Of a DNA stretch of 64,000 nucleotides, positions 43,218-52,557 are shown piece after piece. The notes beneath the pieces are model-generated. The model searched no databases and was not told the origin of the DNA. It saw only the letters and a program-made list of their open reading frames with translations. Both the position numbers and the translations under genes were made by a program. This stretch comes from G11 sp947167445 (lineage in GTDB: Bacteria > Bacillota > Clostridia > Lachnospirales > Lachnospiraceae), in assembly GCA_947167445.1 (NCBI GenBank), contig CAMVID010000004.1:124001-188000 (forward strand), given 5' to 3'. Position 1 is the stretch's first letter; each line of letters opens with the position of its first letter.

Positions 43218-45734
43218 TTATTCCGTCATCAGCTCGTTTACAGATATCTTTCTGATTCTTCCTGCGCTTAAATATGTCACGAAGTAACAGAAAACAATAA
43301 GAAAAACATCCCCGATGATAATAACCGGAATACTGGTGCTTGCAATTGTTGCAAAAATAGCTCCCCAGAAAAAACTGTTTAAATACACTACAGCTACAGA
43401 TGCCACCACTACGCTTATGATAATTACCGGCATAAACTTGAGAGCAATCTGGGTCATAAGATCCTTAGATGAGTATCCAAGGCCCTTCATAATGCCAAGG
43501 CTCTGTCTTTGTCGCCTTACCTCCGACGCAGAAATGATTGATAAAATTACACCCACGATTCCCGAAATAAGGAAAAGCGCGATGAAGGTAAAAGTTCTGG
43601 TGGTTTCTCCTATGGGAACCAGCTGAGTTTTAATGATTCCCTCATAGGAACCTATATCTTTAATTATGTATGATCGGCTGTTTCCGGTAATTAACCTGTC
43701 TCCGATTCTTACTGCATAATCAAAATCCGTCACCCCGTACTGTGAAAGGAGAACCGCGATTTTTTCATCAGCAACAGCCTTTATTCTTTCATCGAGATCT
43801 TTGGGTCCCTCTTCATCTGTGGCTCCGTCCTTGGCTGTTCCGCCAAAATGCTCGGATATTGTCTTCTCCAGTTCTGTAAGACTTACTCCCTTATCGGGAT
43901 AAACTGCCAGAAGTCTTGGCTCACTGTTAATAACCACTCTTTCATAGCCCTCAGTGGTAAGGTAAACCGTGGAACCTCCATTATGAAGGCTGCCTATTAT
44001 TCCCGTTATAATATACTGCTTCTCGATTCCGTTATGCTCCAAAGAGATGGAATCTCCAATGTTCCGGCCTTCACTCTGACTTCTCCTAAGGCCAATCATT
44101 ATCTCGTTATCTCTCTCAGGAAATCTTCCAAGATAAGGCTTAATATTCTCTGCATCGCCAAAATCACCAAAAACCGTAGCTACAGCCGGATTGGACGAGC
44201 CTTTAACTGAAAGATAATCCCCGTCATGGCGTATTAAGACCTTTCTGACTCCGGGAATTTTCAATATTTCCTCTCTGGTTGATTCGGGATCCGCATTTCC
44301 CATGAGGTTCACCATCAGGATATCTGTATCCGTACCCATCATGGCGATCAATCCCCCTGCGCCGTCCTTGAAGGAGTTAAAAGTCAGAGCCGAAAAAAGA
44401 AGCGCAGTTCCGGCTGTAACAATACATATAATAATTCCGATACAGGATTTAAGATTTCCCAAAAGGCCCTTAAAAGCAAGGGACTGGTTGATTCCAAGTC
44501 TGCTTCTGTCAAGAGGCAGGAGATTCTTTGAAAAGCTGTGGGTTTTGATGCCTTTTCTTAAAGCCACAACCGGAGGGAAATTCTTCACCGTTCTTGCCTT
44601 TAAAAGTGCAAAGGCTACCACCGCTAAGATTATAAGAATTGTTATCAAAGCAATGAGAAGCAAATCGCTGCTGCCACGCACATTTCGTCCAAGCACCACA
44701 CTCATGCCGTGATTAATTACGGGTGTCAGAGCAATATCAGCCACCGCTCCCATTATGGCTCCGATGCTTCCTACAATAATATATTCGTACAGATAGGCAA
44801 GAGAAATCTCCTTTGAGCGATAACCCAGGGCTTCGAGAACACCGATCTGCTGCATCTGGTCTTCAATGTCATTGGAGATTTTGTGTCTTATCATATAAAG
44901 AGAAGAAACAAAAGTTACAGCTGAAAGGGCCACAATCATAAGAACATAGATGCTTAAGAATGTGGTTTCATTGATTTTCTCGTCCCCCACACAATTATTT
45001 CTTACGTTATTTCCCAAATCCTCAGCGGCGGCCTCACTGCATTTGTCAATATATTCATCATAATCAAAGCTCTCTGAGGGGTTAAACATAAGCATAACTC
45101 CCTCACAGTCTAAGGATGTTGTGAAAATATTGGTAAACCTCTCATAATCCTCATCAGAAAGAATCAGCTTGAATCCGTAGCCATCGCTGCTCATAAGGCC
45201 GGTTTCATAGAAACCCGCAATAGTAAAGGGATATTCTTTTCCTCCGGCGATAATCGTAAACTCATCTCCCGGTTTATGTCCCTTAACAATCTGGAAATTT
45301 GTAGGAAGCCATAAGGGGTGCTCCAGGGCTTCTATTTCTTCATCAGATAGCCTGTCTCCCTTCACAAAGCTCTCCAGCTTACGCTCTGTATTCTCATTTA
45401 CAAAGCTGAAATTGTAGGACACTGTGTCTCCATCCGAAGCATAGGCATCCACCATGGCAGCCCAGAGCATTCTTCCCTGGGCCACATCTGTGATACCGTA
45501 ATCTTCATTAAGGATGTGTCTAAACTCGTCCCTGTACTTCTCTCCCCTGAAGAGCACAGCATATTCTGTGCTTCCGGACCTTTCAAAGCATTCATCGAAA
45601 ACCGTATCAACCTTTATCTTGTTGGAAAGAGCAACAATAAGCATAAATGCGGTGAAAAATGTGAGCACCATGATACCGATTGCTTCTCTCTTGTTCTTCT
45701 TTAAATTAAATAAGGACAGTCTAAGTATCTTCAT
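43218..45734 (-). CDS. ABC transporter permease, FtsX/MacB type
   Basis: About 838 residues. Two FtsX-like membrane units: an N-terminal helix and extracellular domain, three helices around 270-385, then a second block (LKSCIGIIICIVTAGTALLF), a second extracellular domain, and three C-terminal helices. This matches permeases for antimicrobial-peptide export or sensing and lipoprotein release. ATG 45734 follows GGGGTGG and overlaps the ATPase gene's end, so translation is coupled. The N-terminal FNLKKNKREAIG is typical. Confidence 0.9.
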   Translation of the reverse strand: MKILRLSLFNLKKNKREAIGIMVLTFFTAFMLIVALSNKIKVDTVFDECFERSGSTEYAVLFRGEKYRDEFRHILNEDYGITDVAQGRMLWAAMVDAYASDGDTVSYNFSFVNENTERKLESFVKGDRLSDEEIEALEHPLWLPTNFQIVKGHKPGDEFTIIAGGKEYPFTIAGFYETGLMSSDGYGFKLILSDEDYERFTNIFTTSLDCEGVMLMFNPSESFDYDEYIDKCSEAAAEDLGNNVRNNCVGDEKINETTFLSIYVLMIVALSAVTFVSSLYMIRHKISNDIEDQMQQIGVLEALGYRSKEISLAYLYEYIIVGSIGAIMGAVADIALTPVINHGMSVVLGRNVRGSSDLLLIALITILIILAVVAFALLKARTVKNFPPVVALRKGIKTHSFSKNLLPLDRSRLGINQSLAFKGLLGNLKSCIGIIICIVTAGTALLFSALTFNSFKDGAGGLIAMMGTDTDILMVNLMGNADPESTREEILKIPGVRKVLIRHDGDYLSVKGSSNPAVATVFGDFGDAENIKPYLGRFPERDNEIMIGLRRSQSEGRNIGDSISLEHNGIEKQYIITGIIGSLHNGGSTVYLTTEGYERVVINSEPRLLAVYPDKGVSLTELEKTISEHFGGTAKDGATDEEGPKDLDERIKAVADEKIAVLLSQYGVTDFDYAVRIGDRLITGNSRSYIIKDIGSYEGIIKTQLVPIGETTRTFTFIALFLISGIVGVILSIISASEVRRQRQSLGIMKGLGYSSKDLMTQIALKFMPVIIISVVVASVAVVYLNSFFWGAIFATIASTSIPVIIIGDVFLIVFCYFVTYLSAGRIRKISVNELMTE

Positions 45735-45736
45735 TT

Positions 45737-46498
45737 CTACCACCCCATCTTATCCAAGAACTCGGTTAAGCCCGCTCTTCTTTCCTTCTCATCGTCTTCC
45801 CCATAAGGGCACATTCTGTAGTCTCCAACAATTCCTCCGTCTCGAAGGTACAAAACTCTTGTGCCTCTTAAAGCAGTTTTGATATCGTGAGTAACCATAA
45901 CGATGCTCTGTCCGTTTTTGTGGACTTCTGTGAAAATATCCAAAACATCCTTACCGGAAGCGGAGTTAAGCTGTCCCGTAGGTTCATCTGCAAAAAGAAT
46001 CCTGGGATTATTTATTACCGCCCTTACAATTCCGACTCTTTGAGCCTCACCACCTGAAAGCTGATTGGGGTATTTATTAAAGTCCTCTTCCTTTAATCCT
46101 GTCTTAAGAAGAAGTTCTTTGGCCCTATCCACCAGCTCTTTGGAGTTCTTCTGAACAATCAGTGCACCTGTAAGCACATTATCGAGAACCGTCTGATTTT
46201 CCAAAAGATAAATGCTCTGGAAAACGAATCCGCAGTTTCCTCTTCTGAATACGGCCAGTTCATCATTGGAAAAACCCTGGATCTCCTTGCCGTCAAAAAT
46301 AACCTTTCCCATGCCGGGCTTGTCCATTCCGGAAAGAGCATAGAGAAGTGTTGATTTACCTGAACCTGAAGAACCCATTATTACTGTGAAGTCACCCTCT
46401 ACTATCTCTAAATCCAGATTCTTTATTACGTGCTGCAAAGTTCCTCCGTTTGAAAAGGACTTGCAAAGTTTATTTGTCTGTAAAATAAAAGAAGCCAT
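45737..46498 (-). CDS. ABC transporter ATPase, MacB/LolD type
   Basis: 253 residues. Walker A GSSGSGKST, signature LSGGEAQRVGIVRA, Walker B ILFADEPTGQLNS, and H-loop VTHDIKTAL. Partner of the FtsX-type permease. ATG 46498 is chosen because GAAAGGA lies upstream and the protein then begins MASFILQTNKLCKSF; the frame is open to 46531. An activator-type promoter with direct repeats lies just upstream, so the ABC genes can be induced separately from the two-component genes. Confidence 0.92.
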   Translation of the reverse strand: MASFILQTNKLCKSFSNGGTLQHVIKNLDLEIVEGDFTVIMGSSGSGKSTLLYALSGMDKPGMGKVIFDGKEIQGFSNDELAVFRRGNCGFVFQSIYLLENQTVLDNVLTGALIVQKNSKELVDRAKELLLKTGLKEEDFNKYPNQLSGGEAQRVGIVRAVINNPRILFADEPTGQLNSASGKDVLDIFTEVHKNGQSIVMVTHDIKTALRGTRVLYLRDGGIVGDYRMCPYGEDDEKERRAGLTEFLDKMGW

Positions 46499-46543
46499 AT
46501 ATAATTCATCCTTTCGTTCATGATTTTCCATGTTACGACTTGA

Positions 46544-46609
46544 ATTATATATGGTCTCCCAAAAGACTTCTTTGTCTGAGTATTATTAAATTCTTAACAG
46601 ATTCTTAAC
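46544..46609 (-). promoter_or_regulatory. activator-dependent promoter with OmpR-type direct repeats
   Basis: TATAAT (46544-46549) has no good -35 (AAGAAG). Upstream are two identical 9-mers, ATTCTTAAC on the plus strand (46590-46598 and 46601-46609), with an 11-base period, at about -53 to -72. This is the pattern of an OmpR-family regulator site, most simply bound by the regulator encoded at 47924. Confidence 0.6.
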
Positions 46610-47921
46610 TTAAAGGGATGAGAAGAGTAATACAAAAGCCGTCTTCCGTATTTGCAGGAAGCATCTCTCCATTCATCTTCTCCATGAGGGTCTTTGCAAT
46701 GTAAAGTCCCAGGCCGCTGCCTTCCTCCTTACTTTCAGCCCACTTCTTCCCTCTGTAAAACTTGTTGGCAATAAGACTCATCTCATCCTCCGGAACCCCC
46801 GGCCCGTAGTCTCTTATACGCATTTCCAGAAACTCCTCAAGGATGTCGTAGGTTATGTCAATTTTCGTCTCCGCATATTTATAGGAATTGGAGATTATAT
46901 TACCGATTACCTGTCCCAAACGCTTTGTATCAACGTTTATAAGAGTCTTCGGGATTGCTCCGGCACTTACAAGCCCCCTGTCATCGTACTTTCTGACAAT
47001 GTCCTCAATTACAAGGGACTCCTCATCCTTAAGGGAAACCTTAAACTCTCCCAGATCATCCAAAGTGGAGGCGAAAAGATCTCCTACCAGGGCGTCTATC
47101 TGATCGGCTTTGCTGCTTATGTTGCCAAGTTTCTCCAGAATCTCCCCATTATCGCCTTTAGCCTCGCCATCCCTCATGAGTTTGGCCTGCAAAAGCTCTG
47201 TGGTAAGCTTGATTCCCGTAATAGGGGTCTTCAGGTCATGACTTAGGGAAGCCACCAGCTCCTTCTCCTTCTTCTGAAGGGCCACTTCCCTTTTTCTTGA
47301 TTCCGCCAGCTCTTCCCTCATAATGTCGAAGCTTTCGGTAAAAACGCCAAAAATATTGCTTCTGTCCATCATCAATGGCTCATCCAGTTTGCCCTCAGCC
47401 ACAAGGCCTGCAAATTCCTTCATTCTCTCAAATGGATTTACCAGCCGGTTTTCCACATATTTGCCAAAAACCAAAGCCCCTCCGATAAAGATAAAGCCAA
47501 GAATACTTACACCGATGATAATGGTGCTTCTTGCTTTTGCGTATGAGCCAACGGGGTCAGTAAGCAGAATTACGCTTCCAACTACCTTGTTGTCTATCAT
47601 GGCATAAGCATAGGGATAGCCCTCTTTAATTGCCCTTTCCAGGGTAAAATCTTCATATTCTCCGGATGATTTTGCATTCATGAGAAGAATCTGATTTTGC
47701 ATATCAAGGATAAGATAATCCGCCTCATAGTCTCTTTCCCTCAGATTATCGAGATTATCCCAGCCTTCTTCCGCATCGGTTTTGATCTCATTCAGTTGTA
47801 CTGTTATCTCATCGTTTCTGGTATAACCTTTGATTCCGTATTTGCCCCATAAAGTAAAGGCAGAAATTCCAAGAATAAAGAGTATCGCAAGAAATGCAAC
47901 GAATCTGTAATAATTTCTCAT
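46605..47921 (-). CDS. sensor histidine kinase
   Basis: 438 residues. Two membrane helices (about 6-27 and 130-150) bracket an extracytoplasmic sensor, then HAMP, dimerisation H-box SLSHDLKTPITGIKL, and an ATPase domain with NISNSYKYAE (N box), RDYGPGVPEDEM (G1) and GSGLGLYIAKTLME (G2). Phosphorylates the response regulator encoded 2 bases upstream. The linkage with ABC genes suggests it senses cell-envelope stress or peptide antibiotics, possibly through the permease (inference). Confidence 0.93.
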   Translation of the reverse strand: MRNYYRFVAFLAILFILGISAFTLWGKYGIKGYTRNDEITVQLNEIKTDAEEGWDNLDNLRERDYEADYLILDMQNQILLMNAKSSGEYEDFTLERAIKEGYPYAYAMIDNKVVGSVILLTDPVGSYAKARSTIIIGVSILGFIFIGGALVFGKYVENRLVNPFERMKEFAGLVAEGKLDEPLMMDRSNIFGVFTESFDIMREELAESRKREVALQKKEKELVASLSHDLKTPITGIKLTTELLQAKLMRDGEAKGDNGEILEKLGNISSKADQIDALVGDLFASTLDDLGEFKVSLKDEESLVIEDIVRKYDDRGLVSAGAIPKTLINVDTKRLGQVIGNIISNSYKYAETKIDITYDILEEFLEMRIRDYGPGVPEDEMSLIANKFYRGKKWAESKEEGSGLGLYIAKTLMEKMNGEMLPANTEDGFCITLLIPLS

Positions 47922-47923
47922 GG

Positions 47924-48637
47924 TTACTTCCCAATGGCTGACGCATCAATCATATATCCCACACCCCAAATCGTCTTTATGATTTCCGGGTTGTTGGAGT
48001 CCTTTTCGATTTTCTCACGCAAATGTCTTACGTGAACTGCCAGGGTGCCTTCACCTACAAACTCATCTCCCCATACTTCTGACAAAAGTTCGTCCTTGGT
48101 CACTACTCTGCCGGAATTCTCAAGAAGATACTTGAGGAGTTTAAACTCCATGGCCTTAAGGCTTACTGTTTCATTGCCTCTCTTTAAGCTGTAGGAGTTT
48201 ACATCAAGACTTACCTCATCCGTAATCTTTGCCGGTGTCTTACTTTGCTCCTTTACGGCTTCCTTGGCCTTTTCATAGCGGAGAAGGGTGGTTTTTACCT
48301 TGGCAAGAAGCACATTCAAAGAATAGGGTTTCTTAATATAATCATCACCGCCGATGTTAAGGGCAATCAGCACGTCGTCATCGCTGGTTCTGGCACTGAT
48401 AAAGAAAATGGGCATATCAAAATCTTCTCTCACCTTCTTGCAAAGGTCAAAGCCCGACTTGTCACCAAGATTAATATCCAAAAGAAGAAGAGAAACCTCA
48501 TGGCGGCTTAGGAAGGTTACCGCTTCCTCGAAGCTTGTCACATAAGCCGTCTTCACGTCAAACATATTAAAGTATTCTGCGGTAGACTGAGCAATCACCT
48601 CATCGTCATCCACCATCAAAACTTTAAACTCATCCAT
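47924..48637 (-). CDS. OmpR-family response regulator
   Basis: 237 residues. Receiver domain with acidic pocket (VDDDE), phospho-acceptor D54 (LLLDINLGDKSG) and K in IKKPYS; then a winged-helix effector (VKDELLSEVWGDEFVGEGTLAVHVRHLREKIE fragments). ATG 48637 is preferred because the earlier in-frame GTG lies within the AAAGGG ribosome site. The likely target is the direct-repeat promoter at 46544-46609. Confidence 0.93.
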   Translation of the reverse strand: MDEFKVLMVDDDEVIAQSTAEYFNMFDVKTAYVTSFEEAVTFLSRHEVSLLLLDINLGDKSGFDLCKKVREDFDMPIFFISARTSDDDVLIALNIGGDDYIKKPYSLNVLLAKVKTTLLRYEKAKEAVKEQSKTPAKITDEVSLDVNSYSLKRGNETVSLKAMEFKLLKYLLENSGRVVTKDELLSEVWGDEFVGEGTLAVHVRHLREKIEKDSNNPEIIKTIWGVGYMIDASAIGK

Positions 48638-48684
48638 CTTCCCCACACCCTTTCATAAATGTAGTAACAGTTATATTATACATT

Positions 48685-48715
48685 AAAAAAGCGAAGAAGT
48701 TTCCCTCTTCGCTTT
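48685..48715 (-). terminator. terminator of the symporter gene
   Basis: Minus-strand AAAGCGAAGA pairs with TCTTCGCTTT, followed by a T run. Confidence 0.85.
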
Positions 48716-48727
48716 GATTTATTAAAT

Positions 48728-50260
48728 CTAGTTGGCAGCCTTCTCGAATTCCTCGATGATGCTCTTATCAGGTTCCTTCGTAAGAAGTGAAACCACTACT
48801 GTGAAGATGAGGGACACGATGAATGCGGGAAGAAGTTCATATATTGAGAATACTCCGCCGATGGGCTTAATTAAGAACTTCCATATAAATACCATTGCGC
48901 CGCCGCTTACCATTCCGGCCAGTGCACCCTGCTTGGTGGTTCTCTTCCAGAAAAGAGCAAGAAGCATTACAGGTCCAAAGGCTCCGCCGAATCCTGCCCA
49001 TGCGAAGGATACGATTCGGAATACCGATGAGTCGGGATCGAGGGCAAGGATTACGCCAAGGATTGCGATACCTACAATTGCGATTCTTGCCACAAGGATT
49101 TTCTTCTTTTCGTCCATCTTCACATTGAAGAACTCACCCATAATGTTTTCTGAAACGGATGAAGCCGCTGCAAGCATCTGGGAATCAGCAGTGGACATTG
49201 TGGCTGCAAGAATACCTGCAAGGATAAGGCCCGCAACAATTGCTGCCAAAATGCCGTTCTGCGAAATAAGATCCGAGAGTTTTACAATTATTGTCTCTGC
49301 GGATGCAGCTGTATTTAAGAATTCAATCTTTCCGGTTGCTGTAACTCCGAGTCCTGCAAGACCGATAATCATCGCAAGTCCCATGGCGATGAAAACCCAG
49401 ACTGTAGCTACTCTTCTTGATAAAGAAAGCTTCTGCTCATTTTCAATGGCCATGAATCTGAGTAAAATGTGGGGCATTCCGAAATATCCAAGACCCCATG
49501 CAAGGGTAGAGATTATGGCAATAACACCGCCGTAGCTTGCCGCAGTATTGTTGGCAACATCATGATACAGTGAAAGACTGATGTGTCCGGGTAAAGCTTT
49601 GGCATTATCCATAACTGCATTCCATCCGCCTGCAACATTGATTGCGAATCCAAGTACAACCACCAAAGCCACTGTCATAACGCAGCTCTGGATAAAGTCT
49701 GTGGTAGATACGGCCTTAAATCCGCCCATGATTGTGTAGCCTGTAATGATAAGCGCTGAAGCTACCATGGCTACCACATAATTAACTCCGAAGAGTGAAT
49801 GGAAAAGTTTACCGCAGGCAGCAAAGCCCGAAGCAGTATAAGGAACAAAGAATATAATAATAACCAGGGCTGCAATGGCGCTTAATGCATTCTTCTCGTC
49901 ATGGAATCTCTTTGAGAAAAACTGCGGAATTGTGTAGGCATCAATGTTATAAGAATATCTTCTGAGTTTCTTTGAAACAATAAGCCAGTTTAAATAGGTT
50001 CCGACGCCCAGTCCCAAAATAGTCCAGAAGGGCTCACAGATTCCGCTGAAGTAAGCAAGCCCGGGGATACCCATCAGAAGCCATGACGACATATCTGATG
50101 CCTCGGCTGACATAGCGGTTACCAAAGGACCCATCTTACGACCTCCAAGATAGAAATCAGTGGAGTCGTTGTTACTCTTACTGTAAATAAATCCAATGGC
50201 AAGCATCGTCAATAAATAAACAGCGATGGTCACCATGATGACAAAGGATAATGTGTTCAT
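48728..50260 (-). CDS. putP: sodium/proline-type symporter (SSS family)
   Basis: 510 residues, about 13 membrane helices. DFYLGGRKMGPLVTAMSAEASDMSSWLLMG is the PutP N-terminal motif (cut here as FYLGGRKMGP and AMSAEASDMSSW), and SFAWAGFGGAFGPVMLLALFW is also typical. It couples sodium to uptake of proline or a related solute. Monocistronic with its own terminator. GGAGGAGAGAG precedes the ATG. Confidence 0.93.
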   Translation of the reverse strand: MNTLSFVIMVTIAVYLLTMLAIGFIYSKSNNDSTDFYLGGRKMGPLVTAMSAEASDMSSWLLMGIPGLAYFSGICEPFWTILGLGVGTYLNWLIVSKKLRRYSYNIDAYTIPQFFSKRFHDEKNALSAIAALVIIIFFVPYTASGFAACGKLFHSLFGVNYVVAMVASALIITGYTIMGGFKAVSTTDFIQSCVMTVALVVVLGFAINVAGGWNAVMDNAKALPGHISLSLYHDVANNTAASYGGVIAIISTLAWGLGYFGMPHILLRFMAIENEQKLSLSRRVATVWVFIAMGLAMIIGLAGLGVTATGKIEFLNTAASAETIIVKLSDLISQNGILAAIVAGLILAGILAATMSTADSQMLAAASSVSENIMGEFFNVKMDEKKKILVARIAIVGIAILGVILALDPDSSVFRIVSFAWAGFGGAFGPVMLLALFWKRTTKQGALAGMVSGGAMVFIWKFLIKPIGGVFSIYELLPAFIVSLIFTVVVSLLTKEPDKSIIEEFEKAAN

Positions 50261-50289
50261 TCTCTCTCCTCCAATTATATGATTTTATC

Positions 50290-50304
50290 ACACTACCATA
50301 GTGT
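50290..50304. promoter_or_regulatory. inverted repeat upstream of putP
   Basis: ACACTA-CCA-TAGTGT, 30 bases before the start codon. The TGATAAAAT that follows on the minus strand is a plausible -10, so this may be an operator in the promoter spacer. Confidence 0.45.
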
Positions 50305-50381
50305 AGCATGAATAAATTTAAATTGGAATAGTATTTTTATACATTGTTTATCCTTTTTCCCCGGCTCCGTTTCGAATTTTT

Positions 50382-51500
50382 CTAGTTGCCCCACACCTCT
50401 TCCGCGATTTCTTTCACCAATTTAAGCTTTGCCCACTGCTCATCTTCCGTAAGTTTATTGCCAATCTCACAGGATGCAAAGCCGCACTGAGGGCTTAAGC
50501 ACAGTCTCTCAAGAGGGATGTACTGAGCTGCCTCATGGATTCTTTCAATGACCTTAGCCTTGTCCTCCAGTTCAGGTTTCTTGGTCGTAATCAGTCCCAA
50601 TACAACTTTCTTATCCTCCGACACCTTTTGAAGAGGCAGGAATCCGCCGGAGCGCTCATCATCATATTCAAGGAAGAGGGCATCTACATTTTCTTTGGCA
50701 AAAACGTAGTCCGCTACTGTATCGTATGCACCGCTTGTAAAATACGCGGAATTATAGTTGCCTCGACAGATATGAGATGTAATAACCATATCCTTAGGCT
50801 TTCCTTCAAGGGCCAGATTATTAACCTTAAGAATCTGAGCCTTTACATCTTCAAGATCAATTCCCAAAGCCTGATATCTTTGCTTGGCGGCATCCCCTAC
50901 AATGGCACCCCATGTGCAGTCATCCAGCTGCAAGTTACGGCATCCCGCATCATAGAACTGCTTGATGACATCGCGGTATGCCTTGGCAATATCTTCTATA
51001 AGTTCATCATTTGTGGGATAGAACTTTCTGGTGGTTTCAAAGTTTGCCGGAACAATCATCTGCTGGAAAGTCTGTGCAGGAGCAGGTATCGTATACTTTG
51101 CCACAGTGTTCTCATCTTCAAACTGCTTTAAGAACTTAAAGTACTCCACAAAGGGATGAGGTTTTGCCTTAATCTTTCCGACTAAATATGTATCATCAAG
51201 CACTGCCAGAACGCCGTTAAACTGTACGCCCTTTCCGGTATGCTCATGGGCTACGCCCTCAAATCCCCACATGAAATCCAGATGCCAGAAGGTTCTTCTG
51301 AATTCGCCGTCTGTAATAACGTGGAATCCCAGCTCCTTTTGTTTGGCAACCAGCTTGGTAATCTCCTCCTCTATTACCTTATCCCGTTCCTCTTTGCTGA
51401 TTTTCCCTTCCTGAAATGAAGCCTTCGCGTCCTTAACCACCTGGGGTCTTAGGAAACTTCCTACGAAATCGTATCTGTAAGGTGTTGAAATTTTGCTCAT
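50382..51500 (-). CDS. MetE-like cobalamin-independent methyltransferase (YxjG/YxjH type)
   Basis: 372 residues, single C-terminal-type MetE barrel. Zinc ligands visible as H243 and C245 (TSHICRGNYNS), E278 (FLEYDDERSGG) and C339 (LSPQCGFAS). VGSFLRP and ITDGEFRR at the N-terminus are family features. These short enzymes move a methyl group to homocysteine or act on another thiol, usually not with tetrahydropteroyltriglutamate; the donor is not evident. Its promoter has the operator shared with the amino-acid ABC operon, and a LysR gene is divergent. Confidence 0.9.
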   Translation of the reverse strand: MSKISTPYRYDFVGSFLRPQVVKDAKASFQEGKISKEERDKVIEEEITKLVAKQKELGFHVITDGEFRRTFWHLDFMWGFEGVAHEHTGKGVQFNGVLAVLDDTYLVGKIKAKPHPFVEYFKFLKQFEDENTVAKYTIPAPAQTFQQMIVPANFETTRKFYPTNDELIEDIAKAYRDVIKQFYDAGCRNLQLDDCTWGAIVGDAAKQRYQALGIDLEDVKAQILKVNNLALEGKPKDMVITSHICRGNYNSAYFTSGAYDTVADYVFAKENVDALFLEYDDERSGGFLPLQKVSEDKKVVLGLITTKKPELEDKAKVIERIHEAAQYIPLERLCLSPQCGFASCEIGNKLTEDEQWAKLKLVKEIAEEVWGN

Positions 51501-51534
51501 AATGCATCCTCCATATGAATTTATGATAATGGAG

Positions 51535-51563
51535 ATTATAAACCTACCAATTCGATGGGTAAA
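51535..51563 (-). promoter_or_regulatory. promoter with operator in the spacer (MetE-like gene)
   Basis: Minus-strand TTTACC (51558-51563), 17-base spacer, TATAAT (51535-51540). The spacer contains ACCTACCAATTCGATGGGT (plus strand, 51542-51560), 15 of 19 identical to the motif at 34756-34774 and at exactly the same position relative to -35 and -10. Confidence 0.75.
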
Positions 51564-51585
51564 ATATAGATAATATATGGTTTTT

Positions 51586-51602
51586 CATAGATTAAATCTA
51601 TG
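51586..51602. promoter_or_regulatory. perfect palindrome upstream of the LysR gene
   Basis: CATAGATT-A-AATCTATG, 17 bases, between the divergent promoters; TATAAT for the LysR gene lies at 51611-51616. A likely binding site for the LysR regulator itself. Confidence 0.55.
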
Positions 51603-51647
51603 GTTGATGTTATAATGAGTTGTAATTCTATCGTGGAGGCAGAGATA

Positions 51648-52544
51648 ATGACTTTAAAACAACTTCAGTACGCGGTAACCGTAGCAGAAACCGGCAACAT
51701 GACGGAGGCAGCCAAAAAGCTGTTTATTGCACAACCCAGTCTTACCTCCTCTATCCACGAGCTGGAGAAAGAATACGGCATCACCATCTTCTCAAGATCC
51801 AATAAAGGAATTGAAGTTACCCCCGAAGGCGATGAATTCTTAGGCTTCGCCAGACAGATTCTGGATCAGACCAACCTGATGAATGAGCGCTATATCAATA
51901 AATCAGTGACCAAGCAGCGATTTTGTGTTTCATCACAGCACTATTCCTTTGCGGTAGAAGCCTTTGTGGAGCTTCTCAAAGAACAGGGCGGCGAGAAATA
52001 CGAGTTTCACATGAGAGAGACTCAAACCTACGATATCATCGATGATGTGTCACACTTAAGGAGCGAAATCGGGGTTCTTTATATTAACGCATTTAATGAG
52101 ACAGTAATTAGAAAGACCCTTAAGGATAACAATCTTTCCTTTGAGCCCCTTTTTACTGCAAACCCCCACGTTTTTCTCGGCAAGGACAATCCCCTTGCAC
52201 AAAAGAAAAAGATCCGCATAGCGGACCTTAAACCTTATCCCCGTCTGTCTTACGAGCAGGGAAACCATAATTCATTTTATTATTCCGAAGAAATTCTTAG
52301 CACCTTGGAGTGCGACAAGGACCTGGTGGTGTGCGACCGGGCCACCCTTTTTAACATGCTTATCGGCCTTAACGGATATACCATATGCAGCGGTATTATC
52401 AGCGAGGAATTAAATGGCCCCAACATCGTAGCCAGACCCCTGGATGTGGACGACCACATGGAAATAGGATACGTACTTCCTACCTCCATACGTCCTTCAC
52501 ACATGACTCTCCGCTATATTGAGCTGTTGAAGAGGTTCACGTGA
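51648..52544 (+). CDS. LysR-family transcriptional regulator
   Basis: 298 residues. N-terminal winged helix MTLKQLQYAVTVAETGNMTE and AAKKLFIAQPSLTSSIHELE, then a periplasmic-binding-like effector domain with LFTANPHVFLGKDNPLAQKK. ATG 51648 follows GGAGG at eight bases; an in-frame upstream ATG at 51600 lies in the promoter palindrome. Divergent from the MetE-like gene, so control of that gene or of sulphur amino-acid supply is likely (inference). Confidence 0.92.
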   Translation: MTLKQLQYAVTVAETGNMTEAAKKLFIAQPSLTSSIHELEKEYGITIFSRSNKGIEVTPEGDEFLGFARQILDQTNLMNERYINKSVTKQRFCVSSQHYSFAVEAFVELLKEQGGEKYEFHMRETQTYDIIDDVSHLRSEIGVLYINAFNETVIRKTLKDNNLSFEPLFTANPHVFLGKDNPLAQKKKIRIADLKPYPRLSYEQGNHNSFYYSEEILSTLECDKDLVVCDRATLFNMLIGLNGYTICSGIISEELNGPNIVARPLDVDDHMEIGYVLPTSIRPSHMTLRYIELLKRFT

Positions 52545-52557
52545 TTATAAAATGTCT

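Noticed and set aside
51501..51560. SAM riboswitch before the MetE-like gene
   Set aside because: The leader is too short (about 30 bases from the -10 to the start codon) and has no S-box features.
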